A stretch of DNA of 64,000 nt from an uncultured Dorea sp. (GTDB lineage Bacteria > Bacillota > Clostridia > Lachnospirales > Lachnospiraceae). Both the position numbers and the translations under genes were made by a program. Of this stretch, positions 16,023-24,942 are shown one piece after another. Below the pieces are notes generated by a model. The model was given only the letters and a program-made list of their open reading frames with translations, did no database searches and had not been told where the DNA came from. The stretch lies in contig UQRE01000001.1 of the NCBI GenBank assembly GCA_900543415.1, positions 1-64,000 on the forward strand, in the 5' to 3' direction. Every line of letters begins with the position of its first letter. The stretch's first letter is position 1.

Positions 16023-19000
16023 ATGTATAAGAAGGTTTCAACAGATCTGAATTTTGTTGACAGAGAGAAAGCTACAGAGAAATTCTGGGCGGAAAATGAC
16101 ATTTTTGAAAAGAGTATGAAGCAGCGGGAAGGCAATGAGATGTATATGTTCTACGACGGCCCTCCGACAGCAAATGGAAAGCCGCATATCGGTCACGTGC
16201 TTACACGTGTTATCAAGGATATGATTCCAAGATATCGTACAATGAAAGGCTATGAGGTTCCAAGAAAAGCCGGATGGGATACGCACGGTCTTCCGGTTGA
16301 GCTTGAGGTTGAGAAAGCACTCGGACTTGACGGAAAAGATCAGATTGAAGAGTATGGTCTGGAGCCATTTATCGATAAGTGTAAAGAAAGCGTATGGAAA
16401 TACAAAGGTATGTGGGAAGATTTCTCAAGTACGGTTGGTTTCTGGGCTGATATGGAGAATCCATATGTTACTTACCACAATGAATTTATCGAGTCTGAGT
16501 GGTGGGCGCTTAAGAAAATCTGGGATAAAGGTCTCCTCTACAAAGGATTTAAGATCGTTCCTTACTGCCCGCGCTGTGGAACACCGCTTTCTGCACAGGA
16601 AGTTGCACAGGGATATAAGGATGTCAAAGAGCGTTCTGCAATCGTAAGATTTAAAGTAATCGGTGAAGATGCTTATTTCCTTGCATGGACAACAACACCG
16701 TGGACACTTCCTTCTAATATCGGTCTTTGTGTCAATCCGGAGGAAGATTATGCGAAAGTTCAGGCAGCAGACGGATATGTTTACTATATGGCATGCGCGC
16801 TTCTTGACACAGTTCTTGGCAAGCTTGGCGAAGATGGAAAAGCAGCTTATGAGATTTTAGAGACATATAAAGGAAAAGATTTAGAATATAAAGAATATGA
16901 GCCACTGTATCAGTGTGCCGCAGAATGTGCTGAAAAGCAGCATAAGAAAGCATTCTTCATTACATGTGATACTTATGTAACACTGACAGATGGTACAGGT
17001 GTCGTTCATATTGCGCCTGCATTTGGTGAAGATGATGCGAAGGTTGGACGCAAATACGACATGCCGTTCGTTCAGTTAGTTGACGAGAAAGGTAATATGG
17101 GAGAGACAACTCCATTTGCCGGAATGTTTGTGAAAAAAGCGGATCCTGAAGTATTAAAAGATCTGGAAGAGAGAAAGCTTCTGTTTGAGGCTCCGAACTT
17201 TGAGCATAGCTATCCTCACTGCTGGAGATGCGATACTCCGCTTATCTACTACGCACGTGAGTCATGGTTTATCAATATGACAGCGGTAAAAGACGACCTG
17301 ATCGCAAATAACAACACGATCAACTGGATTCCGGAGAGCATCGGTAAAGGACGTTTCGGCGACTGGCTGGAAAACGTACAGGACTGGGGAATCAGCCGTA
17401 ACCGTTACTGGGGAACACCTCTGAATATCTGGGAGTGTGAGTGCGGACATCAGCACTCTATCGGAAGTATCGAAGAGCTGAAGGAAATGTCTGATAATTG
17501 TCCGGATGATATCGAGCTTCACCGTCCATACATCGATGAAGTGACTATTCGCTGTCCGAAATGCGGCAAGCCAATGCACCGTGTACCGGAAGTTATCGAC
17601 TGCTGGTTCGACAGTGGATCTATGCCGTTTGCACAGCTTCACTATCCATTTGAAAATAAAGAATTGTTCGAGAAACAGTTCCCGGCAGCATTTATTTCCG
17701 AGGCTGTAGACCAGACACGTGGATGGTTCTATTCACTGCTTGCGATCTCTACACTTATTTTCAACGAGGCACCTTACAAGAATGTTATCGTTCTTGGCCA
17801 CGTACAGGATGAAAACGGACAGAAGATGAGTAAGTCGAAGGGAAATGCAGTTGACCCATTTGATGCACTTGAGAAATACGGAGCTGATGCGATCCGCTGG
17901 TATTTCTATGTAAACAGTGCTCCGTGGCTGCCAAATCGTTTCCATGGAAAAGCAGTTGTGGAAGGTCAACGTAAATTCATGGGAACACTGTGGAACACCT
18001 ATGCATTCTTCGTGTTGTATGCGAACATTGATAACTTTGACGCAACAAAATACACCTTAGAATACGATAAATTATCTGTCATGGATAAATGGCTGTTGTC
18101 TAAGCTGAATACACTGATCAAAGAAGTGGACGATAATCTTACCAATTATCGTATTCCTGAGACAGCAAGAGCGCTTCAGGATTTCGTAGATGATATGAGT
18201 AACTGGTATGTAAGAAGAAGCCGTGAGCGTTTCTGGGCAAAAGGCATGGAACAGGATAAGATCAATGCGTACATGACACTTTACACAGCCCTTGTAGAAG
18301 TATGTAAGGCAGCTGCGCCGATGATTCCATTTATGACAGAAGACATTTACCAGAACCTTGTAAGAAGCATTGATAAAGATGCAAAAGAAAGTATCCATCT
18401 GTGTGACTTCCCAGTTGCAGATGAAGCTCATATTGACAAAGAGCTGGAAGAGAATATGGATAAAGTTCTGAAAATGGTTGTGATGGGACGTGCGTGCAGA
18501 AATGCGGCAAACATCAAGAACCGTCAGCCAATCGGTCAGATGTATGTAAAAGCAGGTTTCGATCTTCCGGAATTTTATCAGGATATTGTAAAAGAAGAAT
18601 TAAATGTAAAAAATGTTAAATTTACAGACGAAGTTCGTGAATTTACTTCTTATACATTTAAACCACAGTTAAAGACAGTGGGACCAAAATATGGTAAACT
18701 TCTTGGTGGAATTAAAGCAGCGTTATCTTCTCTTGATGGAAATGCAGCAATGGATGAGTTGAACAAGGCGGATGCTCTGAAGCTTGACGTAAATGGTCAG
18801 GAAGTGACTTTATTCCGTGAGGATCTTCTGATCGAGTCCGCACAGATGGAAGGATATGTGTCTGAAAATGACAATGGAATCACAGTTGTTCTTGATACAA
18901 ACCTTTCCGAGGAACTGCTGGAAGAAGGTTTTGTACGTGAGATCATCAGTAAAGTCCAGACCATGCGTAAAGAAGCAGACTTTGAAGTGATGGATAACAT

Positions 19001-19172
19001 TGCGATCACTTATGAGGGAAGTGAAAAGGCAGAGGTAGTATTTGCAACTCACGCACAGGAAATCGGTGCGGAGACACTGGCAGTATCTGTTGAAAAGAAA
19101 GCTCCGGCAGGATATGTAAAAGAGTGGAAGATCAACGGTGAAAATGTAGTGCTTGGTGTTGAAAAGCAATAA
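16023..19172 (+). CDS. ileS: Isoleucyl-tRNA synthetase, long (type 2-like) form
   Basis: Class I aminoacyl-tRNA synthetase charging tRNA-Ile. It has 1,049 residues, with FYDGPPTANGKPHIGH (HIGH at 55-58), the CP1 editing domain with TTTPWTLPSN, GWDTHGLPVE, and KMSKS at 601-605 followed by the anticodon-binding domain. The length and the YDGPPxANGxPHxGH form match the eukaryote-like IleS2 class, often less sensitive to mupirocin, rather than the ~920-residue IleS1. It is controlled by the T-box leader directly upstream. The glycogen phosphorylase gene follows after 40 bases with no clear terminator. Confidence 0.95.
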   Translation: MYKKVSTDLNFVDREKATEKFWAENDIFEKSMKQREGNEMYMFYDGPPTANGKPHIGHVLTRVIKDMIPRYRTMKGYEVPRKAGWDTHGLPVELEVEKALGLDGKDQIEEYGLEPFIDKCKESVWKYKGMWEDFSSTVGFWADMENPYVTYHNEFIESEWWALKKIWDKGLLYKGFKIVPYCPRCGTPLSAQEVAQGYKDVKERSAIVRFKVIGEDAYFLAWTTTPWTLPSNIGLCVNPEEDYAKVQAADGYVYYMACALLDTVLGKLGEDGKAAYEILETYKGKDLEYKEYEPLYQCAAECAEKQHKKAFFITCDTYVTLTDGTGVVHIAPAFGEDDAKVGRKYDMPFVQLVDEKGNMGETTPFAGMFVKKADPEVLKDLEERKLLFEAPNFEHSYPHCWRCDTPLIYYARESWFINMTAVKDDLIANNNTINWIPESIGKGRFGDWLENVQDWGISRNRYWGTPLNIWECECGHQHSIGSIEELKEMSDNCPDDIELHRPYIDEVTIRCPKCGKPMHRVPEVIDCWFDSGSMPFAQLHYPFENKELFEKQFPAAFISEAVDQTRGWFYSLLAISTLIFNEAPYKNVIVLGHVQDENGQKMSKSKGNAVDPFDALEKYGADAIRWYFYVNSAPWLPNRFHGKAVVEGQRKFMGTLWNTYAFFVLYANIDNFDATKYTLEYDKLSVMDKWLLSKLNTLIKEVDDNLTNYRIPETARALQDFVDDMSNWYVRRSRERFWAKGMEQDKINAYMTLYTALVEVCKAAAPMIPFMTEDIYQNLVRSIDKDAKESIHLCDFPVADEAHIDKELEENMDKVLKMVVMGRACRNAANIKNRQPIGQMYVKAGFDLPEFYQDIVKEELNVKNVKFTDEVREFTSYTFKPQLKTVGPKYGKLLGGIKAALSSLDGNAAMDELNKADALKLDVNGQEVTLFREDLLIESAQMEGYVSENDNGITVVLDTNLSEELLEEGFVREIISKVQTMRKEADFEVMDNIAITYEGSEKAEVVFATHAQEIGAETLAVSVEKKAPAGYVKEWKINGENVVLGVEKQ

Positions 19173-19212
19173 TGCAAAAATCAGCTTAGATAGTTAGGAA
19201 GGAATTAAATTT

Positions 19213-21669
19213 ATGTATAACCCAAGATTTGAAAAGGCAAGATTTAAGAAAGATGTGCAGGACAATGTAAAAAGATTGTTCCGTAAAGAACTGGATGAGG
19301 CGAATCCACAGGAGCAGTTTCAGGCAGTGTCCTACGCAGTAAAGGAAGCGATCATTGACGATTGGATCGAGACGCAGAAGAAGATCGACAAAGAAGATCC
19401 GAAGATTGTGTATTATATGTCCATGGAGTTCTTGATGGGGCGTGCACTGGGTAATAACTTGATCAATATGACTGCTTATACAGAAGTAAAAGAAGCGTTG
19501 GATGAACTTGGAATTGATTTAAATGCCGTGGAAGACCAAGAGCCAGATCCGGCTCTTGGAAACGGTGGACTTGGAAGATTGGCAGCTTGTTTCCTTGATT
19601 CTCTGGCATCTCTTGGCTATGCAGCTTATGGTTGTGGTATCCGTTATCGTTACGGAATGTTCAAGCAGAAGATCAAAGACGGATATCAAGTGGAAAAACC
19701 GGATAACTGGTTGAAACACGGTAATCCATTTGAACTTAGAAGACCGGAATATGCGAAAGAAATTCGTTTCGGAGGAAATATTCGAGTAGAATATGATGAC
19801 GCTACAGGAAAGACATTATTTAAACAGGAAAACTATGATTCTGTGTTGGCAGTACCATATGATTATCCGATTGTAGGATACGGAAATGGTCAGGTGAATA
19901 CACTTCGTATCTGGGACGCAGAACCGATCGTAGATTTCCAGCTGGAATCCTTTGAACGAGGCGATTATCACAAGGCTGTGGAGCAGCAGAATCTTGCAAA
20001 GACAATCGTAGAAGTATTGTATCCAAATGACAATCACTATGCAGGAAAAGAGCTTCGTCTCAAACAGCAGTATTTCTTCGTATCAGCAAGCCTTCAGCTG
20101 GCAGTAGATAAATATATGAAGGATCATGATGATATCCGCAAATTGTATGAAAAAGCAACATTCCAGATGAACGACACACACCCGACGGTGGCAGTTGCAG
20201 AGCTTATGAGAATCCTTCTGGATGATTATCATCTGGAATGGAATGAGGCGTGGGATGTGACAACAAAAGCCTGTGCTTACACGAACCATACAATCATGGC
20301 AGAGGCGCTTGAGAAATGGCCGATCGATCTGTTCTCAAGACTGCTTCCGAGAGTATATCAGATCATTCAGGAGATTGACAGAAGATTTATTATTCAGATC
20401 CGTGAGATGTATCCGGGAAATGAAGAAAAAGTGAAGAAGATGGCAATTCTTCGTGACGGTCAGGTGAAAATGGCACATCTTGCTATCGTTGCAGGATATT
20501 CTGTAAATGGTGTTGCAAGACTTCATACAGAGATTCTTAAGAAGAGAGAACTTCGTGATTTCTATGAGATGATGCCGGGGAAATTTAACAATAAGACAAA
20601 TGGTATTACACAGAGACGTTTTCTTATGCATGGAAATCCGCTCCTGGCAGACTGGGTGACAGAAAAGCTCGGAACAAAAGACTGGATTACAGATCTGTCT
20701 CTTATGTCAGGACTGAAAAAATATGCAGATGATGAAGAAGCGCTGAAGGAATTCATGGAGATCAAATACAAGAATAAAGAGCGTCTTGCAAAATACATTC
20801 TGGAGCACAATGGAGTAGAGGTAGATCCGAGATCTATTTTCGATGTACAGGTAAAGAGACTGCACGAGTATAAACGTCAGCTCCTTAACATTTTACATGT
20901 GATGTACATTTACAATAAGATCAAAGAACATCCGGAGATGAGCTTCTATCCGAGAACTTATATCTTTGGAGCGAAAGCGTCCGCAGGATATGTTCGTGCG
21001 AAAGAGATCATTAAGCTTATCAACTCTGTTGCGGACGTGGTAAATAATGACCGCAGCATCAACGGAAAGCTGAAAGTTGTATTTATCGAAGACTATCGTG
21101 TATCTAATGCAGAGTGGATCTTTGCGGCAGCAGATGTCAGTGAACAGATTTCCACAGCTTCCAAAGAAGCGTCCGGAACCGGAAATATGAAATTCATGTT
21201 AAACGGAGCGCCGACACTTGGAACCATGGACGGAGCGAACGTGGAGATTGTAGAAGAAGTAGGAAAAGAGAACGCATTTATCTTCGGATTAAGTTCAGAC
21301 GAAGTTATGAACTACGAGAAAAATGGTGGTTACGATCCATATGAGATTTACAACAATGATCCGGACGTGCGCCGCGTAGTAGATCAGCTTGTAGATGGAA
21401 CTTACGCAGACGGAGACAGAGAAAGATACCGTGATCTGTATAACAGCCTGCTTAAGAGTAATGGCTTTGACAAAGCAGATATGTACTTTATTTTAAAAGA
21501 TTTCCGTTCTTATGCAAATGCACAGGAAGAAGTGGAAAAAGCATATCGCGATAAAGACAGATGGGCAAAAATGGCACTTCTCAACACCGCAAGCTGCGGA
21601 AAATTCTCATCCGACAGAACAATTCAAGAATATGTGGATGACATTTGGAAATTAGATAAATTAGTATAA
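19213..21669 (+). CDS. glgP: Glycogen / alpha-glucan phosphorylase (GT35)
   Basis: Phosphorolysis of alpha-1,4-glucans to glucose 1-phosphate, PLP-dependent, cytoplasmic. It has 818 residues, full length. Visible features are MEFLMGRALGNNL, DPALGNGGLGRLAACF, the NDTHPTVAVAELMR segment, TNHTIMAEALE, and the PLP-binding block EASGTGNMKF with the Schiff-base lysine at K660, followed by LGTMDGANVEI. The ribosome site is GGAAGGAATT. Whether it is read through from ileS is uncertain, since only 40 bases separate the genes. Confidence 0.95.
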   Translation: MYNPRFEKARFKKDVQDNVKRLFRKELDEANPQEQFQAVSYAVKEAIIDDWIETQKKIDKEDPKIVYYMSMEFLMGRALGNNLINMTAYTEVKEALDELGIDLNAVEDQEPDPALGNGGLGRLAACFLDSLASLGYAAYGCGIRYRYGMFKQKIKDGYQVEKPDNWLKHGNPFELRRPEYAKEIRFGGNIRVEYDDATGKTLFKQENYDSVLAVPYDYPIVGYGNGQVNTLRIWDAEPIVDFQLESFERGDYHKAVEQQNLAKTIVEVLYPNDNHYAGKELRLKQQYFFVSASLQLAVDKYMKDHDDIRKLYEKATFQMNDTHPTVAVAELMRILLDDYHLEWNEAWDVTTKACAYTNHTIMAEALEKWPIDLFSRLLPRVYQIIQEIDRRFIIQIREMYPGNEEKVKKMAILRDGQVKMAHLAIVAGYSVNGVARLHTEILKKRELRDFYEMMPGKFNNKTNGITQRRFLMHGNPLLADWVTEKLGTKDWITDLSLMSGLKKYADDEEALKEFMEIKYKNKERLAKYILEHNGVEVDPRSIFDVQVKRLHEYKRQLLNILHVMYIYNKIKEHPEMSFYPRTYIFGAKASAGYVRAKEIIKLINSVADVVNNDRSINGKLKVVFIEDYRVSNAEWIFAAADVSEQISTASKEASGTGNMKFMLNGAPTLGTMDGANVEIVEEVGKENAFIFGLSSDEVMNYEKNGGYDPYEIYNNDPDVRRVVDQLVDGTYADGDRERYRDLYNSLLKSNGFDKADMYFILKDFRSYANAQEEVEKAYRDKDRWAKMALLNTASCGKFSSDRTIQEYVDDIWKLDKLV

Positions 21670-21692
21670 TAGAATATCCCTTTTCATACAGT
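21664..21692 (+). promoter_or_regulatory. Sigma-E-like promoter of spoIID
   Basis: CATACAGT (21685-21692) matches the mother-cell sigma-E -10 consensus CATACAnT, with GTATAAT (21664-21670) 14 bases upstream as the -35. The start codon follows 23 bases later, behind GAGGAGGG. Sigma-E control is established for spoIID in Bacillus; here it is inferred from the match. Confidence 0.6.
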
Positions 21693-21714
21693 AGTGTATG
21701 AGGAGGGATATTTT
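21674..21714 (+). terminator. Terminator-like hairpin overlapping promoter and ribosome site
   Basis: ATATCCCT (from 21674) pairs with GGGATAT, with an inner CATAC/GTATG helix, and TTTTT follows. It can end the glgP transcript. The same bases hold the sigma-E-like -10 (in the inner helix) and the GAGGAGGG Shine-Dalgarno of spoIID (in the 3' arm). Confidence 0.65.
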
Positions 21715-21715
21715 T

Positions 21716-22648
21716 ATGTATAGACAATCTGGCAGAAAGTATCGTATGAAAACAGGATGCGGGAATATGTGGATAAAATTAAAAAAGGTGTGGGCATATT
21801 TAACAATCATGGTATTGCTGCCTTATATTATAACGGTGTTTATTCATGGGCCAAGCTTTGCATCCACATCAAATGTAGATAATACTTACATTAAGGTGAA
21901 AACAAAAAACGGCTTGCTGGAAATGCCGATCGAGGAATATTGTATCGGAGTTTTGGCAAAAGAAATACCGGCGGATTACACGGAGGAAGCATTGAAAGCA
22001 CAGGCAATCCTTGTGCGGACAAATGCGTATATGAAGATTCAGGAAGGCGGAAGTGAGGTGGAATTTTCGGACGATTTTTGGACCCAGAAAAAAATGGAGA
22101 AAGTATGGGGAGCGGCAAAATATTTTAAATATCATCAAAAACTAAAAAATGCGTGGGATGCTACGGAAGGAAAGGTTCTTACATATGAAGATAAGCTTGC
22201 GAAAACGCCATTTTGCCGATTGACGAATGGAAGTACAAGAGATGGAAAGGAGGCGCTGGGGGAGGATTATCCGTATCTTACAATTACGGATTGTTCAGAA
22301 GATGTAGAAGCTGTGGAACAGATTCAGACAGTTACACTAGATAAATTAGATGCAGAGATTACACAGTGTGATACAACCGGATATGTACAAAGCATTCGTG
22401 TGGGGAAGGAAACAGTGAGCGGAGAGGAATTTCGAAATACGTACGGGTTGGCGTCCAGCTGTTTTACACTTCAAAATTACAATGGAAAATTAAGAATCAC
22501 GACAAGAGGCGTGGGGCATGGAATCGGTATGAGTCAGTATACGGCAAATCAAATGGCAAAGGACGGGAAAAAATGTGAGGAGATTTTAAAATATTTTTTT
22601 AAAGATACAGAATTAAAAGAAGTCACACAGATTGTGCCGAATTTCTAA
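21716..22648 (+). CDS. spoIID: Stage II sporulation protein D (SpoIID/LytB domain)
   Basis: Lytic transglycosylase that thins peptidoglycan during forespore engulfment. It has 310 residues from the ATG at 21716 (GAGGAGGG, 8-base spacing). One N-terminal membrane helix (about 27-45, KVWAYLTIMVLLPYIITVF) is followed by the SpoIID domain: MPIEEYCIGVLAKEIPADY, ALKAQAILVRTNAY, the GSTRDGKEALGEDYPYL segment and the C-terminal GVGHGIGMSQYTANQMA. The position often occupied by His in the PFH part reads PFC. It is adjacent to a spoIIQ-like gene as in other Clostridia. A sigma-E-like promoter precedes it. Confidence 0.9.
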   Translation: MYRQSGRKYRMKTGCGNMWIKLKKVWAYLTIMVLLPYIITVFIHGPSFASTSNVDNTYIKVKTKNGLLEMPIEEYCIGVLAKEIPADYTEEALKAQAILVRTNAYMKIQEGGSEVEFSDDFWTQKKMEKVWGAAKYFKYHQKLKNAWDATEGKVLTYEDKLAKTPFCRLTNGSTRDGKEALGEDYPYLTITDCSEDVEAVEQIQTVTLDKLDAEITQCDTTGYVQSIRVGKETVSGEEFRNTYGLASSCFTLQNYNGKLRITTRGVGHGIGMSQYTANQMAKDGKKCEEILKYFFKDTELKEVTQIVPNF

Positions 22649-22666
22649 TATTTTATGTTTGCGAAA

Positions 22667-22696
22667 GTATAACTGCACTGCGATCTGGCAAAAATA
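22667..22696 (+). promoter_or_regulatory. Sigma-F-like promoter of the spoIIQ-like gene
   Basis: GTATA (22667-22671), 15 bases, then GGCAAAAATA (22687-22696). This fits the forespore sigma-F pattern GYWTA...GGnrAnAnTw at every defined position. The start codon is 20 bases downstream. Inferred from sequence match and from the known sigma-F control of spoIIQ. Confidence 0.55.
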
Positions 22697-22716
22697 AAGT
22701 CAGAGGTGGTGATAAA

Positions 22717-23505
22717 ATGAATCAAAATCAAACGCAGAGTCCGAAGAGACCAAGACCAAAAAGAAAAAACAGAGGGGCAACTGTTGCAGCAGTTCTTTGT
22801 TTTGTGGCAGCTATCGCAATTGTTGGAACATATACATTCAAAGACTATAAAGCCATGAAAAATGAACAGTTGCTGGCAAAACAGGAAAAAATGAAGGCAG
22901 AAAAAGAGCAAGAGCCTTTAGAAGAGACGACAACGGATCTGATCATTAATGATCTGCAAGAGAAAGTAGAAGAGACAAATCTGGAAAACGAAACACAAGA
23001 AGCAGATGATACTACAGAAAATGGACAGGCAGATACGGACTCCGGCCTACAATCACAGGCAGCAGCAGGCGAGACAAAAGCAGTAAGTTTTAATAGCGAT
23101 AGTAAATTGCTCTGGCCGGTCAACGGAAATATCCTTATGAGCTATAGCATGGATAAAACAGTCTATTTTTCCACATTGGATCAATATAAGTATAATCCGG
23201 CGCTGGTAATTGCGGGAGCAGAAGGCGACCAAGTAATCTCAGCAGCTCCGGGAATTGTAAAGTCCATTGACCAGTCCGCAGAGACAGGGCTGACCGTAAA
23301 TGTAGATATCGGAAGCGGTTACGAACTTTTCTACGGGCAGCTCAAAGAAGTACCGGTAAAAGTCGGAGATCATGTAGAGGCAAAAACAGTACTCGGTTAC
23401 GTAAGCGAACCAACCAAATACTACAGCGTAGAAGGAAGCAACGTATATTTCGAAATGAGAAAAGACGGACAGCCGGTAAATCCAATGGAATATCTGGTGG
23501 AATAA
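22717..23505 (+). CDS. spoIIQ: SpoIIQ-like forespore protein, degenerate M23 peptidase domain
   Basis: A 262-residue bitopic membrane protein: basic N-terminus, one membrane helix (about 25-45), an acidic low-complexity linker rich in Glu/Asp/Thr (about 65-115), then an M23/LytM fold. In active M23 enzymes zinc is held by H-x(n)-D and H-x-H. Here the first site reads NPALVIAGAEG, the usual YGH is FYGQL, and the last is VYFEM, so no metal ligands remain and it is probably structural. Its place next to spoIID and the sigma-F-like promoter support SpoIIQ, the forespore half of the engulfment channel (partner SpoIIIAH). The exact assignment is inference. Confidence 0.75.
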   Translation: MNQNQTQSPKRPRPKRKNRGATVAAVLCFVAAIAIVGTYTFKDYKAMKNEQLLAKQEKMKAEKEQEPLEETTTDLIINDLQEKVEETNLENETQEADDTTENGQADTDSGLQSQAAAGETKAVSFNSDSKLLWPVNGNILMSYSMDKTVYFSTLDQYKYNPALVIAGAEGDQVISAAPGIVKSIDQSAETGLTVNVDIGSGYELFYGQLKEVPVKVGDHVEAKTVLGYVSEPTKYYSVEGSNVYFEMRKDGQPVNPMEYLVE

Positions 23506-23600
23506 TGAATTTGGGACGGAATTTGGGACGTAGCATTTTTGCAAAAAGCTACGTCCCAAATTACAAATTGCCCTGTCCTAGATTGTAAAATGACCTGTTC
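23506..23600. repeat. GGGACGTAGC palindrome, copy a
   Basis: A perfect-armed palindrome AATTTGGGACGTAGC...GCTACGTCCCAAATT at 23520-23562 begins 15 bases after the spoIIQ-like stop codon. A partial left half (TTTGGGACGG) precedes it and the one-sided tail AAATTGCCCTGTCC follows, then a further degenerate stretch TGACCTGTTCC. The stem can act as a terminator. It is one of a family in this window (copies a-h). Confidence 0.85.
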
Positions 23601-23683
23601 CAAATTGCAGATTGTGATTTTATCATTCTTATTTTATAATGGTCGGTAGGAATGAAAATAGTTTAAGGAAAGAACGGGAAGAT

Positions 23684-23938
23684 ATGAATTATACATACAT
23701 TTTAAAATGCAGTGACGGAAGTTTATATACTGGGTGGACGAACGATCTGGAGAGGCGAGTAAAGGTCCATAACGAAGGAAAAGGCGCAAAATACACAAAA
23801 AGTCGAAGACCGGTGGAGTTGGTTTATTATGAGGAGTTTTTGACAAAAGAAGAGGCAATGAAACGAGAATATGAAATAAAACATTTTACAAGAAGAAAAA
23901 AAGAAAAGTTAGTGGAAAAAGGACACCCTAAAGATTAA
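23684..23938 (+). CDS. GIY-YIG domain protein (YhbQ/UPF0213 type)
   Basis: An 84-residue single-domain GIY-YIG nuclease-family protein: YTYILKCSDGSLYTGWTNDLERR carries the GIY/YIG-derived YxY and YTG elements and the catalytic Arg, followed by GAKYTKSRRPVELVYYE and the Glu in KREYEIK. The start was set at 23684, since the family begins directly with the YTYIL strand and GGGAAG precedes it; the longer frame from 23639 overlaps probable leader. Function of the family is unsettled, possibly DNA processing. Repeat elements flank it on both sides. Confidence 0.85.
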   Translation: MNYTYILKCSDGSLYTGWTNDLERRVKVHNEGKGAKYTKSRRPVELVYYEEFLTKEEAMKREYEIKHFTRRKKEKLVEKGHPKD

Positions 23939-23940
23939 AA

Positions 23941-24000
23941 AAGGACACCCCTTAATGCAGTTTGGGACGTAGCATTTTGTAAAAATGCTACGTCCCAAAC
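23941..24000. repeat. GGGACGTAGC palindrome, copy b
   Basis: GTTTGGGACGTAGCATTTT/AAAATGCTACGTCCCAAAC at 23960-24000, with its tail (GGACACCCC, reverse of GGGGTGTCC) on the left at 23943-23951. It fills the whole gap between the convergent GIY-YIG and hemolysin III genes, ending at the last base before the stop codon of the latter. Confidence 0.85.
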
Positions 24001-24741
24001 TTATATATAAGCATACATTACGATGTAATGACAGAGGCTGCCGCCCATTACGAATAAATGGAAGATTTCATGGCTTCCGAAGTATTTATGCCGGTTATTG
24101 AAAACCGGAAGTTTTAAGGCATAAATGACTCCACCCACAGTGTAGATAATTCCGCCGGTCAGAAGCCAGCCGAAGCCAGCCGGTGACAATGCATGAAAGA
24201 TTTGTGTAAATGCGAGTACACATGTCCAGCCCATGCCGATGTAAAGGATAGAGGATACCCATTTCGGACAGTAAACCCAAAATGCCTTGATTAAAATTCC
24301 GATTAGAGCGATACCCCATACAATACTAAGAAGAATAATACCAGTTTTTTTATTTAAAACTAAAAGGCAAATCGGTGTATAACTTCCGGCGATTAAAACG
24401 CTGATCATCATATGGTCTATTTTCTTCAATATTGTATTGATACGTTCACTGCGGTCAAATGTGTGATATGTGGTACTTGCCGCATATAAAAGAATCAAAC
24501 TTAACGCATAGACGCTCATGGAAATAAGGTATAGTGGATCGGCTTGCCTGCTTGCTTTTATAAGAAGTGGAACGGAAGCGCCGATTGCCATAACCATTCC
24601 GATAAAATGGGTAATAGCGCTTCCTGGATCTTTTACATATTTTATAACTAATGTTTTAAATGTACTTTGTTCTTTGGTTGTTGAAGAATTTTCAAATAAA
24701 TGGTTAATTGAAGTTGTTGTGTGTATCGCCATATCTTTCAT
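24001..24741 (-). CDS. Hemolysin III family (PAQR/YqfA) membrane protein
   Basis: A 246-residue multi-spanning membrane protein. The start was set at 24741, behind GGAGGC; the frame extends further upstream without a ribosome site. About 35 soluble residues precede the family core. GSAITHFIGMVMAIGA, ASTTYHTF, KIDHMMISVLIAGSYTP and the terminal SHEIFHLFVMGGSLCHY give the seven-helix PAQR pattern with the conserved Ser/Asp/His metal-binding set. The name is historical and pore-forming activity is not implied. In bacteria the family is linked to membrane lipid homeostasis. The extra hydrophilic N-terminus with HTTTSINHLFENSS is longer than in typical ~215-residue members. Confidence 0.88.
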   Translation of the reverse strand: MKDMAIHTTTSINHLFENSSTTKEQSTFKTLVIKYVKDPGSAITHFIGMVMAIGASVPLLIKASRQADPLYLISMSVYALSLILLYAASTTYHTFDRSERINTILKKIDHMMISVLIAGSYTPICLLVLNKKTGIILLSIVWGIALIGILIKAFWVYCPKWVSSILYIGMGWTCVLAFTQIFHALSPAGFGWLLTGGIIYTVGGVIYALKLPVFNNRHKYFGSHEIFHLFVMGGSLCHYIVMYAYI

Positions 24742-24942
24742 ATAGATGCCTCCATTTCTAATTTTATATCTGACGATTTCGGTTGCTGCTTTGATAGTTT
24801 TAATTCGGTGAAAATAGCGAATGTTCACTACTTTCCGGTTGAAACAATATTCGAATAACAACACGTAGTATTAAAAACCACATTAAACATATGCTTATAT
24901 TATACCCTTTGTTTTGGAAATGCAAGCACTATAATAAATTTT

